Positions 43,481 to 54,479 of a stretch of 60,000 bases of DNA are shown here, piece by piece. Location of the stretch: contig NC_092563.1 in NCBI RefSeq assembly GCF_037975245.1, positions 14,312,001 through 14,372,000 on the forward strand, written 5' to 3'. This DNA comes from Apostichopus japonicus. Lineage: Eukaryota; Echinodermata; Holothuroidea; Aspidochirotida; Stichopodidae. The number at the start of each line of letters is the position of its first letter. Position 1 is the stretch's first letter. The notes beneath the pieces were generated by a model. The model made no database searches and was not told where the DNA came from. It saw only the letters and a list, made by a program, of their open reading frames with translations. A program made the translations under genes and the position numbers.

Positions 43481-44094
43481 CAGATTCGTAATAGCGTGTC
43501 GCGAACTACCAGAAAAGATACACATTTATCGCCTTCGCGACAAAAAGTTTTTTCACCTAAGAAACCGTAAGCAGTTTTTGCCAAAATTTGACCCATTTAT
43601 TCATAAATGTCAAGATAGAACTTAAGATGACAAACAAAGGTTTTATTTGACTGCTTTGAAATCACGTATCACTGGCAAGATGCGTCGAGCGCCCTTTTAT
43701 TTCCTTCAGTTTGCAACTTTCAGAGGAACAATTGAAAACCGAAAAACTTTTAGGGACAACTAAAGATTTTAAACCTTTGTTCGTCGTAAAAGTTTTTCGG
43801 TCTTACTTTTTCTTGAGATTGTTGTCGCAAATGCGATAAATGCGTATCTTTTCTGGTAGTTCGCGACACGCTGATTACGAATATGAAGTTTATTTTGGAA
43901 TTGGGTGTTGTGTGGGGGCGTGCAGGGGGGGCCAAAAACCTGATTAGCAGTTTTCCAAAACTGACCCAAAATCGATTTTGCCCAAATGACGTAACAGGGA
44001 GTAATCGATGCTCAGGAGCCCAAATCTGCAACTCCCAGGTCCATATCTGCTTCCGTTCGGGATATATGTGGTCCCAAAGGACCCGATAGAAATA
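43481..44094. mobile_element. Fold-back repeat, copy 1 (left arm truncated)
   Basis: The arm 43481-43550 (CAGATTCGTAATAGCGTGTC...) is repeated inverted at about 43820-43885 (...GCGACACGCTGATTACGAAT). To the right the sequence continues through a G-run to a tail (CCCAAATGACGTAACAGGG, GGTCCATATCTGCTTCCG) shared with copy 2. The outer 60 bp of the left arm are missing compared with copy 2. Confidence 0.8.
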
Positions 44095-44295
44095 CGTGTT
44101 CTTTATAAGGGCACAATTTGGAAAACCCCCTCTTTTCAGCCCACTCTCTCGTCCTCTCTGAAACACCCATCGACATTAAAATTAGACGTGGAGTAGAAGA
44201 CACCCTTGCCTTTGTTATACACCAATTTCAGGTAATTATCTGACCGGGAAAGGCTTTTTGTCTATATGATTTCTATTTTTTTCATAGATCATAAA

Positions 44296-44985
44296 TCAGG
44301 TTTTTTGGGCCCCCCTGCACGCACACACACAACACCCAATTCCAAAATAAACTTCAGATTCGTTATCAGCGTGTCGCGAACTACCAGAAAAGATACACGT
44401 TTATCGCCTTTGCGACAAAAAATTTTTTTACCTAAAAAACCGTAAGCAGTTTTTGCCAAAATTTGACCCATTTATTCATAAATGTCAAGATAGAACTTAA
44501 GATGACAAACAAAGGTTTTATTTGACTGCTTTGAAATCACGTATCACTGGCAAGATGCGTCGAGCGCCCTTTTATTTCCTTCAGTTTGCAACTTTTCAGA
44601 GGAACAATAGAAAACCGAAAAACTTTTAGGGACAACAAAAGATTTTAAACCTTTGTTCGTCGTAAAAGTTTTTTGGTGTTACTTTTGCTTGAGATGAAAA
44701 AACTTGTTGTCGCAAATGCGATAAATGTGTATCTTTTCTGGTAGTTCGCGACACGCTGATTACGAATATGAAGTTTATTTTGGAATTGGGTGTTGTGTGG
44801 GGGCGTGCAGGGGGGCCAAAAACCTGATTAGCAGTTTTCCAAAACTGACCCAAACTCGACGCAAAATCGATTTTGCCCAAATGACGTAACAGGGGGTTGA
44901 ACCTATGCTCAGGAGCCCAAATTTGCAACTCCCAGGTCCATATCTGCTTCCGTTCGGGAGATACGTGGTCCCAAAGGAATCTGCC
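44296..44985. mobile_element. Fold-back repeat, copy 2 (both arms complete)
   Basis: The left arm is about 44296-44434 and the right arm about 44696-44832, roughly 135 bp each, inverted, starting AATCAGGTTTTTTGGGC and ending GGCCAAAAACCTGATT. The loop is about 260 bp. It shares the loop and the right tail with copy 1 at an offset of 874-895 bp. Long inverted termini without ORFs suggest a non-autonomous fold-back DNA transposon; no TSD was identified. Confidence 0.82.
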
Positions 44986-45767
44986 TAGCCCTCCCAAAAG
45001 ATTTTATTGATAAGATCCAAAGTACTATTTTTGATTTATTTCGAAGGGGAAAACTGATAAAGTAAGGAGACTTACTATGTTTAACCCCATTGAAAAGGGG
45101 GGTTTAAAAATAATATATGTTCACAGCTTTGTTGGTGCTCTCAAAACCTCTTGGGTCAAGCGTTATTGTAATAATGCCAACACAGGGTATTGGAAGCTCT
45201 TTTTTTCATTCCTCTCTGTCGCCGTCCGGTAAAGAGTTGCTTTTTAATTGTAATTTTCATGACCAGGATATTTCCTGTATTTGAAAATACCTTCATTGGA
45301 CAAATTTGTATGGTTTTGAGTAAGCTTAGCTATCTGTAAGAAACCTTCGGAAGACTTGGGTGAGCAAATCCCCAATAACTTTCTTAGAATTGATAATACC
45401 ATTGTTTATGACAAATAGCTTTTACGACGCTGGTTTACTGTTTGTTAGGGATATGTCTTTGCCAGATGGGAAGCAATTGTCCAAATAATGCTTTTCTGAC
45501 CAAAGACTTTTACATTTTTAGGCTATTGTATGCTTTATAGAAGACTTCCTTTCACATTGTATATTTGCACGTGAAAAAAAAATAAATCAAATCAAATAAG
45601 TAATAATTATTTCTAAACAGTTACAGTGGTTAGTGCTATGTACTTAGAAAGTAAGACAAACTCTCTGTCTAGAATTCAACTCCCAGAGGATGTATTGATT
45701 TGGTATTTCTTTTCCTCATTTTGCAGTTAAAATATTAGAAAAGCCTGTCATTTCTCAATTAACAGTT
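44986..45767. other. Intergenic, possible weak LINE remnant
   Basis: AT-rich sequence with many stops in all frames. A few stretches (about 44998-45220) read like decayed RT-type peptide, but not convincingly enough to annotate. Confidence 0.3.
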
Positions 45768-46882
45768 ACTGTGGCCAGGCGCGGCGGAACGGAAAAATTA
45801 TTGGGGGGGGGGGGGGCTAATGTGTGGAGACTATCTAAGCGGAGCGCCACCATCGGTTGGCGCGGAGCGTACAAGAAAATTTTGGGTTTTTTCAAACCCC
45901 CAGATGGCCGGAAACGGCACTTCCCGAGTGTTTTATGCTGCGAATACCTAGCCCTAAAATAAGGGTCTCAAGCCTGCAATTTCTCAGATTGCACGTAAAA
46001 GTCTGTAAAAACATTGTAATTTGTATATTCGATGGTGTTTTAAGAGAGTAGCTATTACTCGTTAGTGTACTCGCAAAGACGTTTTTGAGTGTAGTAAGGG
46101 CAGTGGCGGAGCTAGGGGTATTGGTCAGGGGGGGCAAGAATGGTCTGTAGGGGCGCTTTCGACACTATCTAAGCGGAGCGCCACCACAGGTTGGCGCGGA
46201 GCGTACAGAAAATTTTTGAGTAAAGTTACTCCCTAGATTGCAGGAAACTCTTTCCGGGCCTTGCTAATTTGCAGATAAACGGAGAATAAATAGGTGTCGT
46301 CGCCATTTTGTCGGAAAATTATACACCAAACGAATATGATAAATGTCAATAGGTATATGAGAGCGCAATAAAATAGTCAATAATCGCGAATAAGTTAAAA
46401 GTAGTGAAAAGCTGAAAAGGGCGCCAGCAGTCCATTTGAGTCCGTCAGGAGGGGGGGGGGGTGGATCCGCCCCCTGACTGTATATATGGACGCTCCGCCA
46501 CTAAGTAAGGGGATGTTGGAGAACTGGCTGAAATGAGGCAAGTCATTGGCCTAAGACGAAGTTGTGTTACGCTTACCGGTACTCACTGCTTCCACTTTTC
46601 ACGGTGCGTGAAGACGCGGTTGGGGTGACAATGTGGTCTATAGCCAGGGGACGGGCCGAGGGACCAGGGTCCCCCAGCAATTACTAAAATTATTACACCT
46701 ATAAAGTATACGTGTGCATCGGACAGATCGACAATTATGCATTGAAAAATGGGCAGATGCACGTTTCGGAGCCTTGGTAAATATTGGGGGGGGGGGGCTT
46801 ATCATGCATTTGCCCCCTCAACTTTTTCATTGGGGGGCTGAGCCCCCCAAGCCCCCCCGGTTCCGCCGCCACTGACTGTGGC
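45768..46882 (+). mobile_element. hAT-like element, outer of a nested pair, perfect 8-bp TSD
   Basis: The element 45776-46874 begins CAGGCGCGGCGGAAC and ends GGTTCCGCCGCCACTG, matching inverted termini. The direct repeat ACTGTGGC lies directly outside (45768-45775, 46875-46882). It contains a second complete element (46093-46511); without it the outer copy is about 688 bp, close to the 655-bp relative at 274-928, with which it shares terminal and subterminal sequence. No transposase is encoded. Confidence 0.85.
46093..46511 (+). mobile_element. hAT-like MITE, inner of nested pair, perfect 8-bp TSD
   Basis: The element 46101-46503 begins CAGTGGCGGAGC and ends GCTCCGCCACTA (last base G>A relative to the inverted start). 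AGTAAGGG lies immediately outside on both sides (46093-46100, 46504-46511). It is the same family as 15707-16092 in opposite orientation. Its insertion inside the 45776 element dates it as the younger event. Confidence 0.9.
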
Positions 46883-47059
46883 GCAGTTGTTATGTTGTAA
46901 AATTTTGCATATTTATTATTGTTTTGTACAAAGAAATTGTCAATAAACTGAAAGAAATGAGACATACTCCTTGTCTTGAGCTCAAACACCAGAGGATGCA
47001 TTTGATTTTCTATTTGCCTCCTAATGTAGTGAAGATTAAATATCAGAAACGAGTATTAA

Positions 47060-47990
47060 TTCTCAACAGTTCTAGTGGAGCAGTTGGTAGTGCTCTGGAC
47101 TGGAGAGATACAGACAAACTCCATGTCTCCGGTTCGATCCCCAGACAGAGCATTTTGATTTTCTGTTCTTTTCCTACTTCCATTCTGGACTTTGAAGTTT
47201 AAATATTAGACACGAGCAATAATTCTCAACAGTTCTAGTGGCGCAGTTGGTAGTGCTCTGGACTGGAGAGACACAGACAAACTCCATGTCTCCGGTTCAA
47301 TCCCCAGACAGAGCATTTTGATTTTCTGTTCTTTTCCTTCTTCCATTCTGAAGTTTAAATATTAGAAACGGGCACTAATTCTCAACAGTTCTAGTGGCGC
47401 AGTTGGTAGTGCTCTGGACTGGAGAGAGACAGACAAACTCCATGTCTCAGGTTCGATCCCCAGCCAGAGCATTTTGATTTTTTGCTCTTTTACTGATTCC
47501 TTTCTGGACTTTTAAGTTTAAATATTAGAAACGAGCACTAATTCTCAACAGTTCTAGTGGCGCAGTTGGTAGTGCTCTGGACTGGAGAGACAGACAAACT
47601 CCATGTCTCTGGTTCGAACCCCAGACAGAGCATTTTATATTTTTGCTCTTTTACTGATTCCATTCTGGACTTTGAAGTTTAAATATTAGAAACGAGCATT
47701 AATTCTCAACAGTTCTACTGGCGCAGTTGGTAGTGCTCTGGACTGGAGAGAGACAGGCTAACTCCATGTCTCTGGTTCGAACCCCAGACAGAGCATTTTA
47801 TATTTTTGCTCTTTTACTGATTCCATTGTGGACTTTGAAGTTTAAATATTAGAAACGAGCATTAATTCTCAACAGTTCTAGTGGCGCAGTTGGTAGTGCT
47901 CTGGACTGGAGAGAGACAGACAAACTCCATGTCTCTGGTTCGATTCCCAGACAAGCTCCATGTCTGCTGTTCATGTCCAGGCAGAGCCTT
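47060..47990 (+). repeat. Six tandem copies of a tRNA-like unit (about 160 bp period)
   Basis: tRNA-like segments start at about 47075, 47238, 47394, 47557, 47718 and 47881 (spacing 156-163 bp). Each has an A-box-like GTGGCGCAGTTGGTAGTG, an anticodon-arm-like CTCTGGACTGGAGAG, an inverted GAGACA...TGTCTC resembling a long class II variable arm, a B-box-like GGTTCGATCCC, and TTTT soon after. The acceptor stem is poor, so these look like a tRNA-derived SINE head amplified in tandem, not functional tRNA genes. The sixth unit is rearranged after its B box. Confidence 0.8.
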
Positions 47991-48062
47991 TTACTTTTCT
48001 ACCCTCTGGAGGGAGTGGAAGTATAAATATAAGAAACGAAGTTTCTCCAGAGGGAACCGAAA

Positions 48063-48130
48063 TGGTGCAATTGGTAGTTCCATCGTTCAGTAAGCGATTG
48101 GTTTGGATTGCAGCGGTTCAAGTCCCAGGT
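48063..48130 (+). repeat. Another tRNA-like segment next to the tandem array
   Basis: ATGGTGCAATTGGTAG resembles an A box and GCGGTTCAAGTCCCAGG a B box, about 45 nt apart. The sequence between differs from the six-unit array. A weaker tRNA-like stretch (TCTAGTGGTAAAGAC, then GGCTCAAACTC) lies at 48495-48555. Confidence 0.45.
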
Positions 48131-48154
48131 GAGTATTTGCAAAAGGAGTTCTGA

Positions 48155-48385
48155 TAAGTGGATAAGGTGAATCCCGAAGGCGGGCGGTCCCCCTCCTCCT
48201 GACAGGTGGATAAGGTGAGTACCCAAGGGGAGACAGGGGAAAGGTGTGGACAAGGTGATGTCGCCACCCCCTCCCCCGACAAGGTAAAGGCGCGGACAGG
48301 TGGAGTTTGCCGCCACCCCTCCCCCTGACAAGGTTCATGCGCGGACAAATGAAGTTCGCTGCCACCCCTCCCCCCTGACTAGCTA
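48155..48385 (+). repeat. Degenerate GC-rich tandem repeat, about 55-bp unit
   Basis: Four units with GACA(A)GGT..A..GCGGACA and GCCACCCCTCCCCC recur at about 48200-48375. The minus-strand ORFs here are translations of this repeat. Confidence 0.7.
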
Positions 48386-48559
48386 CTCTGGAGGTGGGAG
48401 GGAGTAGTGGAGAAAATCTTTTACAAAAACGACTAAGTCCAAACAGCAGGATCTTTAAATATTTGTAAAGCTTTTGAAACCAGAGGCCCATCTAATAGTC
48501 TAGTGGTAAAGACCTTTGCTTTTGCATGTCAAGGTCCCTGGCTCAAACTCAACCTCTAC

Positions 48560-50348
48560 TTTTCCTTTTACAATACTCCAGTAAAAGTTACAAAAAAACG
48601 AGATGCTTGGAAATAACTTTTTTTTTAATAACAAATCAGTTCATGGACAGGATGTTTCTTCATCCCTCCCACCACAGTTAATACCCTTCAACTACCTGTC
48701 CAGTAACAGGTTATCCCTTATCAAATACTAATCAAAACATGCAATACATCTTTCATAAACATTCTTAGTGATACCTGCATATACTATTGAGATGGTTGGG
48801 TGACAACAGACAGTTAGTTTTTATAATGTTTCTATTACTTATAATATCAGCCTGGAAGGCAGTTATTAAATGATGCTAAGCAGTCATATGTACATATGGG
48901 ATATGCCCTATGGCATTTTACTTCACACCAGGTGGCTATCCAATTCAAACGATTCATTCTTTTTGGACATTTTTTTTAAAAACTTTTGGAAGACCATTTT
49001 CACATGAGGGGAAAAAGAATGGATTTCTCCTAGATAAAAATAATAACCCCATCTTACTTCAGCCAGACAGGGCTTGAATCCATAGGTTTGCTTGACAATA
49101 AGTTCCCAATAAAAAGGAGTTGGCCTTCCATGGATGATTGATGATTCAGTTTACAATAATACCATGGCACCCCTGCTACCATCAATATCATTTTCTTTAA
49201 CTTTCATTAACTAAATCTGATTTTGAATTAGTTTTAGATAACTCTTAAATTTTACATTTTGAAAAAGGAAACGATACTACCATAGCACAAACAACATAAA
49301 TGTGGAAAGGTTGCTCCCTTCCATTGCCGTCTCAATCACCCCCCCCCCTCCCCGCTCCGACTACCACACCCCAAATTATATACACGAAGAGTGCATTATT
49401 GAAAGTTTCTCTAAATAAAGCCTTATCAGTAAACCTGTGCTACTGCAAACTGAAAATTCAATTCAAAGATTCTCCCTCTTCACTTTCATTTCTCCTTCTC
49501 GATCCTTCGCCTCACCATCCCCCCCCCACCCCTGGTCCTTCCAACTACCATCCATAACTCCTGCCAATATCATAGTCATCCCCATAAAGTGTCAGTTGGT
49601 CAAGCACCACAATGTTTGTAGACCAAGAAATCAACAACCGAAACCCATTTTTAAAACTTTAAAGCCCCATCAAATAAAGATGCTGTTTTTTTCTTCTTTT
49701 TCTCTAAACGAGATTAACACACAAACACCAAATCCAAAATATATAGAATTCCAATTCCCATTTTGAATATTCTTCAATTTTTTTTTGCCAAGCCACGTTA
49801 AAAAAGTGAGTGTTATTCTTTTTGGCCTTCCCCCATCTTTGTGTTTGTATTGCAACAAGGTGTAGTTTTCTCTACTAAAAAAAACAGATGAAATCAAATA
49901 AAACTTAAATAAAAGATGATAACAGCACACGCAGGAGAAGAGTGAGAGCCCTCCCAAATACTACCCGCTTATGTATACAAAAGACCTCACGGACGCAGAT
50001 TAATTTCCAAATAACCTGGACTAACCCATTTGACCTGACGTGTGTCATTCCTGTGGTCTTATGATGGATGTTTATGAAATGTGATATATCAATCTGTGGG
50101 TGCCTCACCTGAATGTACCCGGAACCACGACATGCAATACATGCAGATATAATCATCTAACTGTATAATGCCAACACATACATACTGTAACAACGAAGAC
50201 CAAAGAAGAGAGTAAAAAAAGAAAAATAACATGGTTGATAAAAGATATCACTCCTATTTGCCTGCTGACATTCCCACTGGGGATCGCATTTGATCCCAGA
50301 GAGACGCGATCTTTCGATCCTTTTTCCGACATTTTGGAAAATCTAGAG
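48560..50348 (-). other. Probable 3' UTR and downstream region of SRP68
   Basis: Downstream (on the minus strand) of the SRP68 stop codon. No other coding segment was recognised. Two C-runs (49340, 49520) occur. No polyadenylation signal could be singled out with confidence. Confidence 0.4.
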
Positions 50349-50647
50349 TTACTTTTCACCACCACTCCACCATCCATGCAGGAACCCACCCAAACCCCCC
50401 TGCGTGGCCGATTTATTCTGTTTCAGTTTCTTGTCCAAGGAGGGAAACTCTATATGGTTCAGCACTATGTCAAAGAAGAGCGGTTTGCACGGTGACAGCT
50501 TTAAGTCCGGTGGGAATGCCGTGAAGTTGGGCTTGGCGGCAAGGTCCTGCTGGTTGGCGTTGTACCGGTCCAGCCTTTCCACCAGCGGTTGATTGTCCTT
50601 CAGACCGAGTTGCGCCATTCCTTTGATGATGGAAGGTTCACTGGAAT
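50349..50647 (-). CDS. SRP68: Terminal coding exon of signal recognition particle subunit SRP68
   Basis: On the minus strand an acceptor (ttttcag, exon base 1 at 50647) opens a frame reading SSEPSIIKGMAQLGLKDNQP, then LVERLDRYNA, FPPDLKLSPCKPLFFDIVLN and HIEFPSLDKKLKQ, ending at the stop 50349-50351. The FPP...PCKPLFFD..LNH..FP.L..K block and the Gly-rich tail (GGLGGFLHG) are diagnostic of the SRP68 C-terminus. SRP68 partners SRP72 in the cytosolic particle that targets ribosomes to the ER, and its C-terminal region binds SRP72. Only this exon is in view; the preceding intron contains a LINE, and no upstream SRP68 exon was recognised before 60 kb. The frame looks intact. Confidence 0.85.
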
Positions 50648-50869
50648 CTGAAAATTAATGCAAAGAGGTTCTTGGTAAGCCATGGCCTTTTTTTTTTAAA
50701 GTATTCTTGGGTGGAGGGTATTTTCTATGGGTGAGAGTAGTCGGAGGGTGGGGGAAGTCAATTTAATTAATTGTGAGAAATGTCATTCAATTAGGAACCA
50801 CATAATGCCTATTCTCATCTTTGTAGTAAGTTTGTCAGCTTGAGCTACCTGACAGTTCATAAGTAGGGG

Positions 50870-53800
50870 GGGTATATTGGAGTGGAATTTGAGATTTGAA
50901 TCCTTGAATAGAGAAAGTTTACAAAAACTTGATAATTTGCAGTCATTTTTTGTTGTTGCTGTCACAAACAGAAATGGATACCCACTTTCTATTATTTGGA
51001 GAAGACAGAGACTGGTTCAATTGCTGTCTACAAGGCCAGATAAACTGTGGAGTACCTGCACGAAGTGGAATAGGTTTTGATTGTTGGTTTTTGTAGCATA
51101 TTTTTGCATTGCGCTCACTAAGGAAAGAGGAAAGAAGTCTGGTGTTATTGGAGGGGAGATTAAAGTTAAGTTGTTAAAATCTTATGCCGTTGTGCCAAGT
51201 TTTGTCGAACCCCTTTTCGGCATCAAGGAAGAGGGCAGTGGTATCATGTTTTTTAATGAAGCCGATGCGAATTTCTTCGGAAGGGGGAAAGTTTGGTTTA
51301 TTGTAGATTTGTGTGCACGGAATTAGCCTGATTGATACGAGCAAAGTGATTATTTTGCTCTAGGTGGGTTCTGGTGCTTTCTATAATTCTTTCGAAAATC
51401 TTACCTAAGGCTGGTAGGATACTAATTGGTCGATAGTTTTGAATTTTGGTGTGTCTTTACTTAGTTTTGGTATTAAAATCATTTTGGCGGATTTCCACAT
51501 GGTTTGGAAATAAGGAGTATGGGAAAATATGAGAATTAATGAATATCGGAGGCCGACGGAGGGTAATCTTTTAGCATTAGGTCATTTATGTTGTCAAGAC
51601 CAGGGGAGGAGGCATTTTTGCATACTTAGTGGCACTATACCAATTGTTTATATCTATTTCTTTGAGTAGAGGGATGTTTTGTTGAGACATCCTTAGAAGT
51701 CGAGGATAAAGCTGGTTGCATTACAGATAATTGTACGGTCTATTTGGTGTTGGAATCTGTTATCGTATGGAGGGCCATCTAAGATATTGAATATAGTTTT
51801 CAAGAACGATTCAATAAGCTTTATTTGGTCTAAGTTTTTGTGATCAGGTTACCTACTTTATCTCTAAGGCATTGGTCTGTATTACCTGTGTTTGGGGTTC
51901 TTATGGGTTTATGATATTTTTAAAATTTTTTCCAAAAGTGTTTTGGGTTTTTGTCATTAATGATTGAATCGCATTTGTTTTGGACTCGGTTTTGGTCGAC
52001 CGCCGATATTTATCTATTCATTGTTTTTTATGTTGGTTAATTTGGGTTTTTAGAGTTGGATCTGGGGAGATCATATAGGTTCTATGTAGGCGACGTCTGA
52101 GTTAATTAGTGTAAGAATATTCCTATTTAGTTTTCGGTTTCTGTTTTGTTCTCAATGGGCAGTGTTTTTTGAAGGTATTAAAGATATGTTGGGCAATGTT
52201 GTCACAATATATGCCGATGTAAGTTAGCTTGTTGTTGTTGTAATTGGGGATAGTGTTGTTTGTTACGAGTTCCTTTTTAAATGATGTCCAGTCTGTTTTA
52301 TTGTAATTATACGTTAATACGTTATTTTGGATGCGACTGAGGTTTATGTCTAGCTCAAAAATGAGTGGAAAATGGTCACTGATTAGGTCATCTTCTAGGA
52401 TTTGAATAGAATGAGTTTTAGTTGCAAGGTGATTTGAGGTTATGGCGTAGTCAAGTAGTTCAGTATTATTGTTTATTGGGTTTATCCTAGTTTTGGTATT
52501 TTGGTTGATTATTGTTAAGTTGTGTTTATCACATATTTCTAAGAGGGATATGCCTTTTTCAGATATTTTGGTGCTACCAAAAATGATGTGGTGGGCATTT
52601 AGATCTCCTAGTAGTATTGTATTTTTATTAGAACTTTTTTTATTGTGGATATGGGCTCATTTAGGGACTATAATAGCTAATAATGTGGAGAGGTTTATTG
52701 TCTCTTTCGAGTACAATTTCAATTGTTTGTTTGGGTTGGGTTTGGGAGGAGGGTGGCTTTGAGGTTGTTTTTTTCAGCAATAAGTACTCCTCCCATAGAG
52801 CGAGAGATATCGTGTCTGAAAGTTTGGTAACCAGGGATGCTAAGGTGGGAATCTGTATTTAGTTTAGTTTCATTTAACGAAATGATATCCGGGGAGTGGT
52901 TGGTGAATATACTAAGTAGGAGGCTTAATTTTGGAAGGATACTGTTGATGTTTAGGTGGAGAAACTTGACCGAAGGAGGGAGTGTGCTTGTCGTGTAGGT
53001 GATTGAGGAGGGCTAAATATTGAAGGTTTGTGGAGATGTTCCATAATTCCAGTTTTGGGGATATTTAAGTTTAGGTGTTTTAGTGTTAACATGGTGACAT
53101 AACTGGCAAGGTCGTCAGATTTAATATTAATGTCGGCTTTTTGGAAGGTGTATTGTACTAATTCAATTACAAAGGTTGGGATATTAAGTTTTTCTTCAGT
53201 GGCGATTTTATTTCTTATTTCAATTTTAGGGGTAAAATTGGTTACATTCGCGTAGGTTCTTTGTTGTTGTCGTTTGTTATTAGCGCTTGTTTTAGCTTCT
53301 TTAAATTTTGGCCCATCCTTTGTAAAGGGCGGCATGAGTCCCTGAGCAATTGGCACATTATGTTTTCTTTTGGTTTGGGACAGTCTTCAACTCTGTGGTT
53401 TTTGCCACATCTGAGACATCTGGTTTGATTTTTGCAAGTATGGTGGGTGTGTCCAAAAAGTTGACATTTGAAACATTGAGTGATTTGGGGGGGGGGGGTT
53501 CGTGGTATTCTTCTGTTTTGTGTTTATAGTATCCTAAGTAGAAACCTTGTTTGATTAGGGATTGTTGAGGTTCTTGATCTTCAAACGTTATTTTTACTTT
53601 CCAAGTTGGATTGTTTGTGGCATGACTAATGAGTCTTTAAGTTGTATTGGGGGTGTATTCTTGGTCTTTGAGTTCTTGTTCAATATCTTTGATTTGAATT
53701 TAAGGGTTTATGCCTACGGGTACTACGGAGAAGTTTCTTTGTCTTACTTTTTGGGGATTCTTGGTTTGGGGTTGCCTAGTTTAGTCCATGGTTTCAGGAG

Positions 53801-54066
53801 GATATTTGCAGATTTAGGGTCATGGGGGTGATTAGGATGTTGTTACTACAAAGACGGTTTATATTTGAGATCATGGCATTTGGTTTTTCTTCATTGATTA
53901 GTTTAGCAAGTGTTATTGGGTTTTTTGATAGTTCTGGTAAGATTCCTGATACAATGATTGTTTAAGCAGACTTTTTGGTGGTTGGTTTGGAGTTAGGAGA
54001 TGGGTTTATTTCAACAGAGTTTGGACTTTGTCTTTTTCTGCTATTTTTGTATAGGGATTCAGTCAT
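50870..54066 (-). pseudogene. Decayed Jockey/CR1-group LINE (gag, endonuclease, RT) in the SRP68 intron
   Basis: Reading from 54066 downward: ORF1 opens MTESLYKNSRKR, reaches a stop early, and resumes with QGFYLGYYKHKTEEYHEPPP, then CCHC knuckles (CFKCQLFGHTHHTC; CLRCGKNHRVEDC at about 53480-53385) and a frameshifted third (CANCSGTHA). The 134-codon open piece at 52952-53356 is the ORF1 C-terminus. An APE-type endonuclease follows (LHLNINSI, LNETKL, LLGDLNAHH, ISDHFP; about 52960-52340). The RT shows FLDAEKGFDKTWHNGI (about 51250-51185) and GTPQ (about 51050), but the region after GTPQ, including the catalytic YADD, is missing. Several stops and frameshifts make it non-functional. The 3' boundary near 50.87 kb is approximate. 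Confidence 0.85.
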
Positions 54067-54400
54067 TAATGTCTATGCCAAAATCAGAGAGGTTTAGGTT
54101 TTCGACTAGGGGGGGCGGTTATAGGTGGGTAAGGGGTTGTCATATTAGCAAAACAGCCCCTCCCTACGGTTTTTAAATGGCTTCTATACAATTAAATTGA
54201 TCATAGACTTCACTTACCAGAAAGAATTAGTCTCCAGCCTATGACGGCAGACGGAAAGAATAGGAACTCCTTTTGAAGAGACACACTATGAATCGAAAGT
54301 GTACTCGGTAGCGTTGTGTTGGTATCCAAGGAGGTGTACGTTTTGTAAATGGCGGGTAAGTAATAGAGTGAAGGATGCTGGGGTGGCGCTATGTCAAAAA
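54067..54400. other. LINE 5' flank, unassigned
   Basis: May include the LINE 5' UTR (G-run near 54106-54120). A minus-strand stretch at 54213-54350 has a donor-like GGTAAGTG end and an open frame, but I recognise no product. Confidence 0.3.
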
Positions 54401-54401
54401 G

Positions 54402-54432
54402 CTAACTGTTGACCAACATAATCCTCAGATCC
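54402..54432 (-). pseudogene. ABCC/MRP exon, copy C (30-nt remnant)
   Basis: On the minus strand, an acceptor-like ttcattag is followed by GGATCTGAGGATTATGTTGG, homologous to the start of copy A (AGATCTGTGGCCTATGTTGC). It reads GSEDYVGQQ where copy A reads RSVAYVAQQ, then diverges into a stop. The upstream flank (GGAGAGGAAT on the plus strand) is also shared, so the duplication included intron sequence. Confidence 0.6.
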
Positions 54433-54479
54433 CTAATGAAAGGAGAGGAATGCAAAAGAAATTAGCAAATTTTCTTCAA

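Noticed and set aside
44998-45220. Possible RT-like peptide remnants
   Set aside because: Too many stops and no hallmark block; could not be told from chance.
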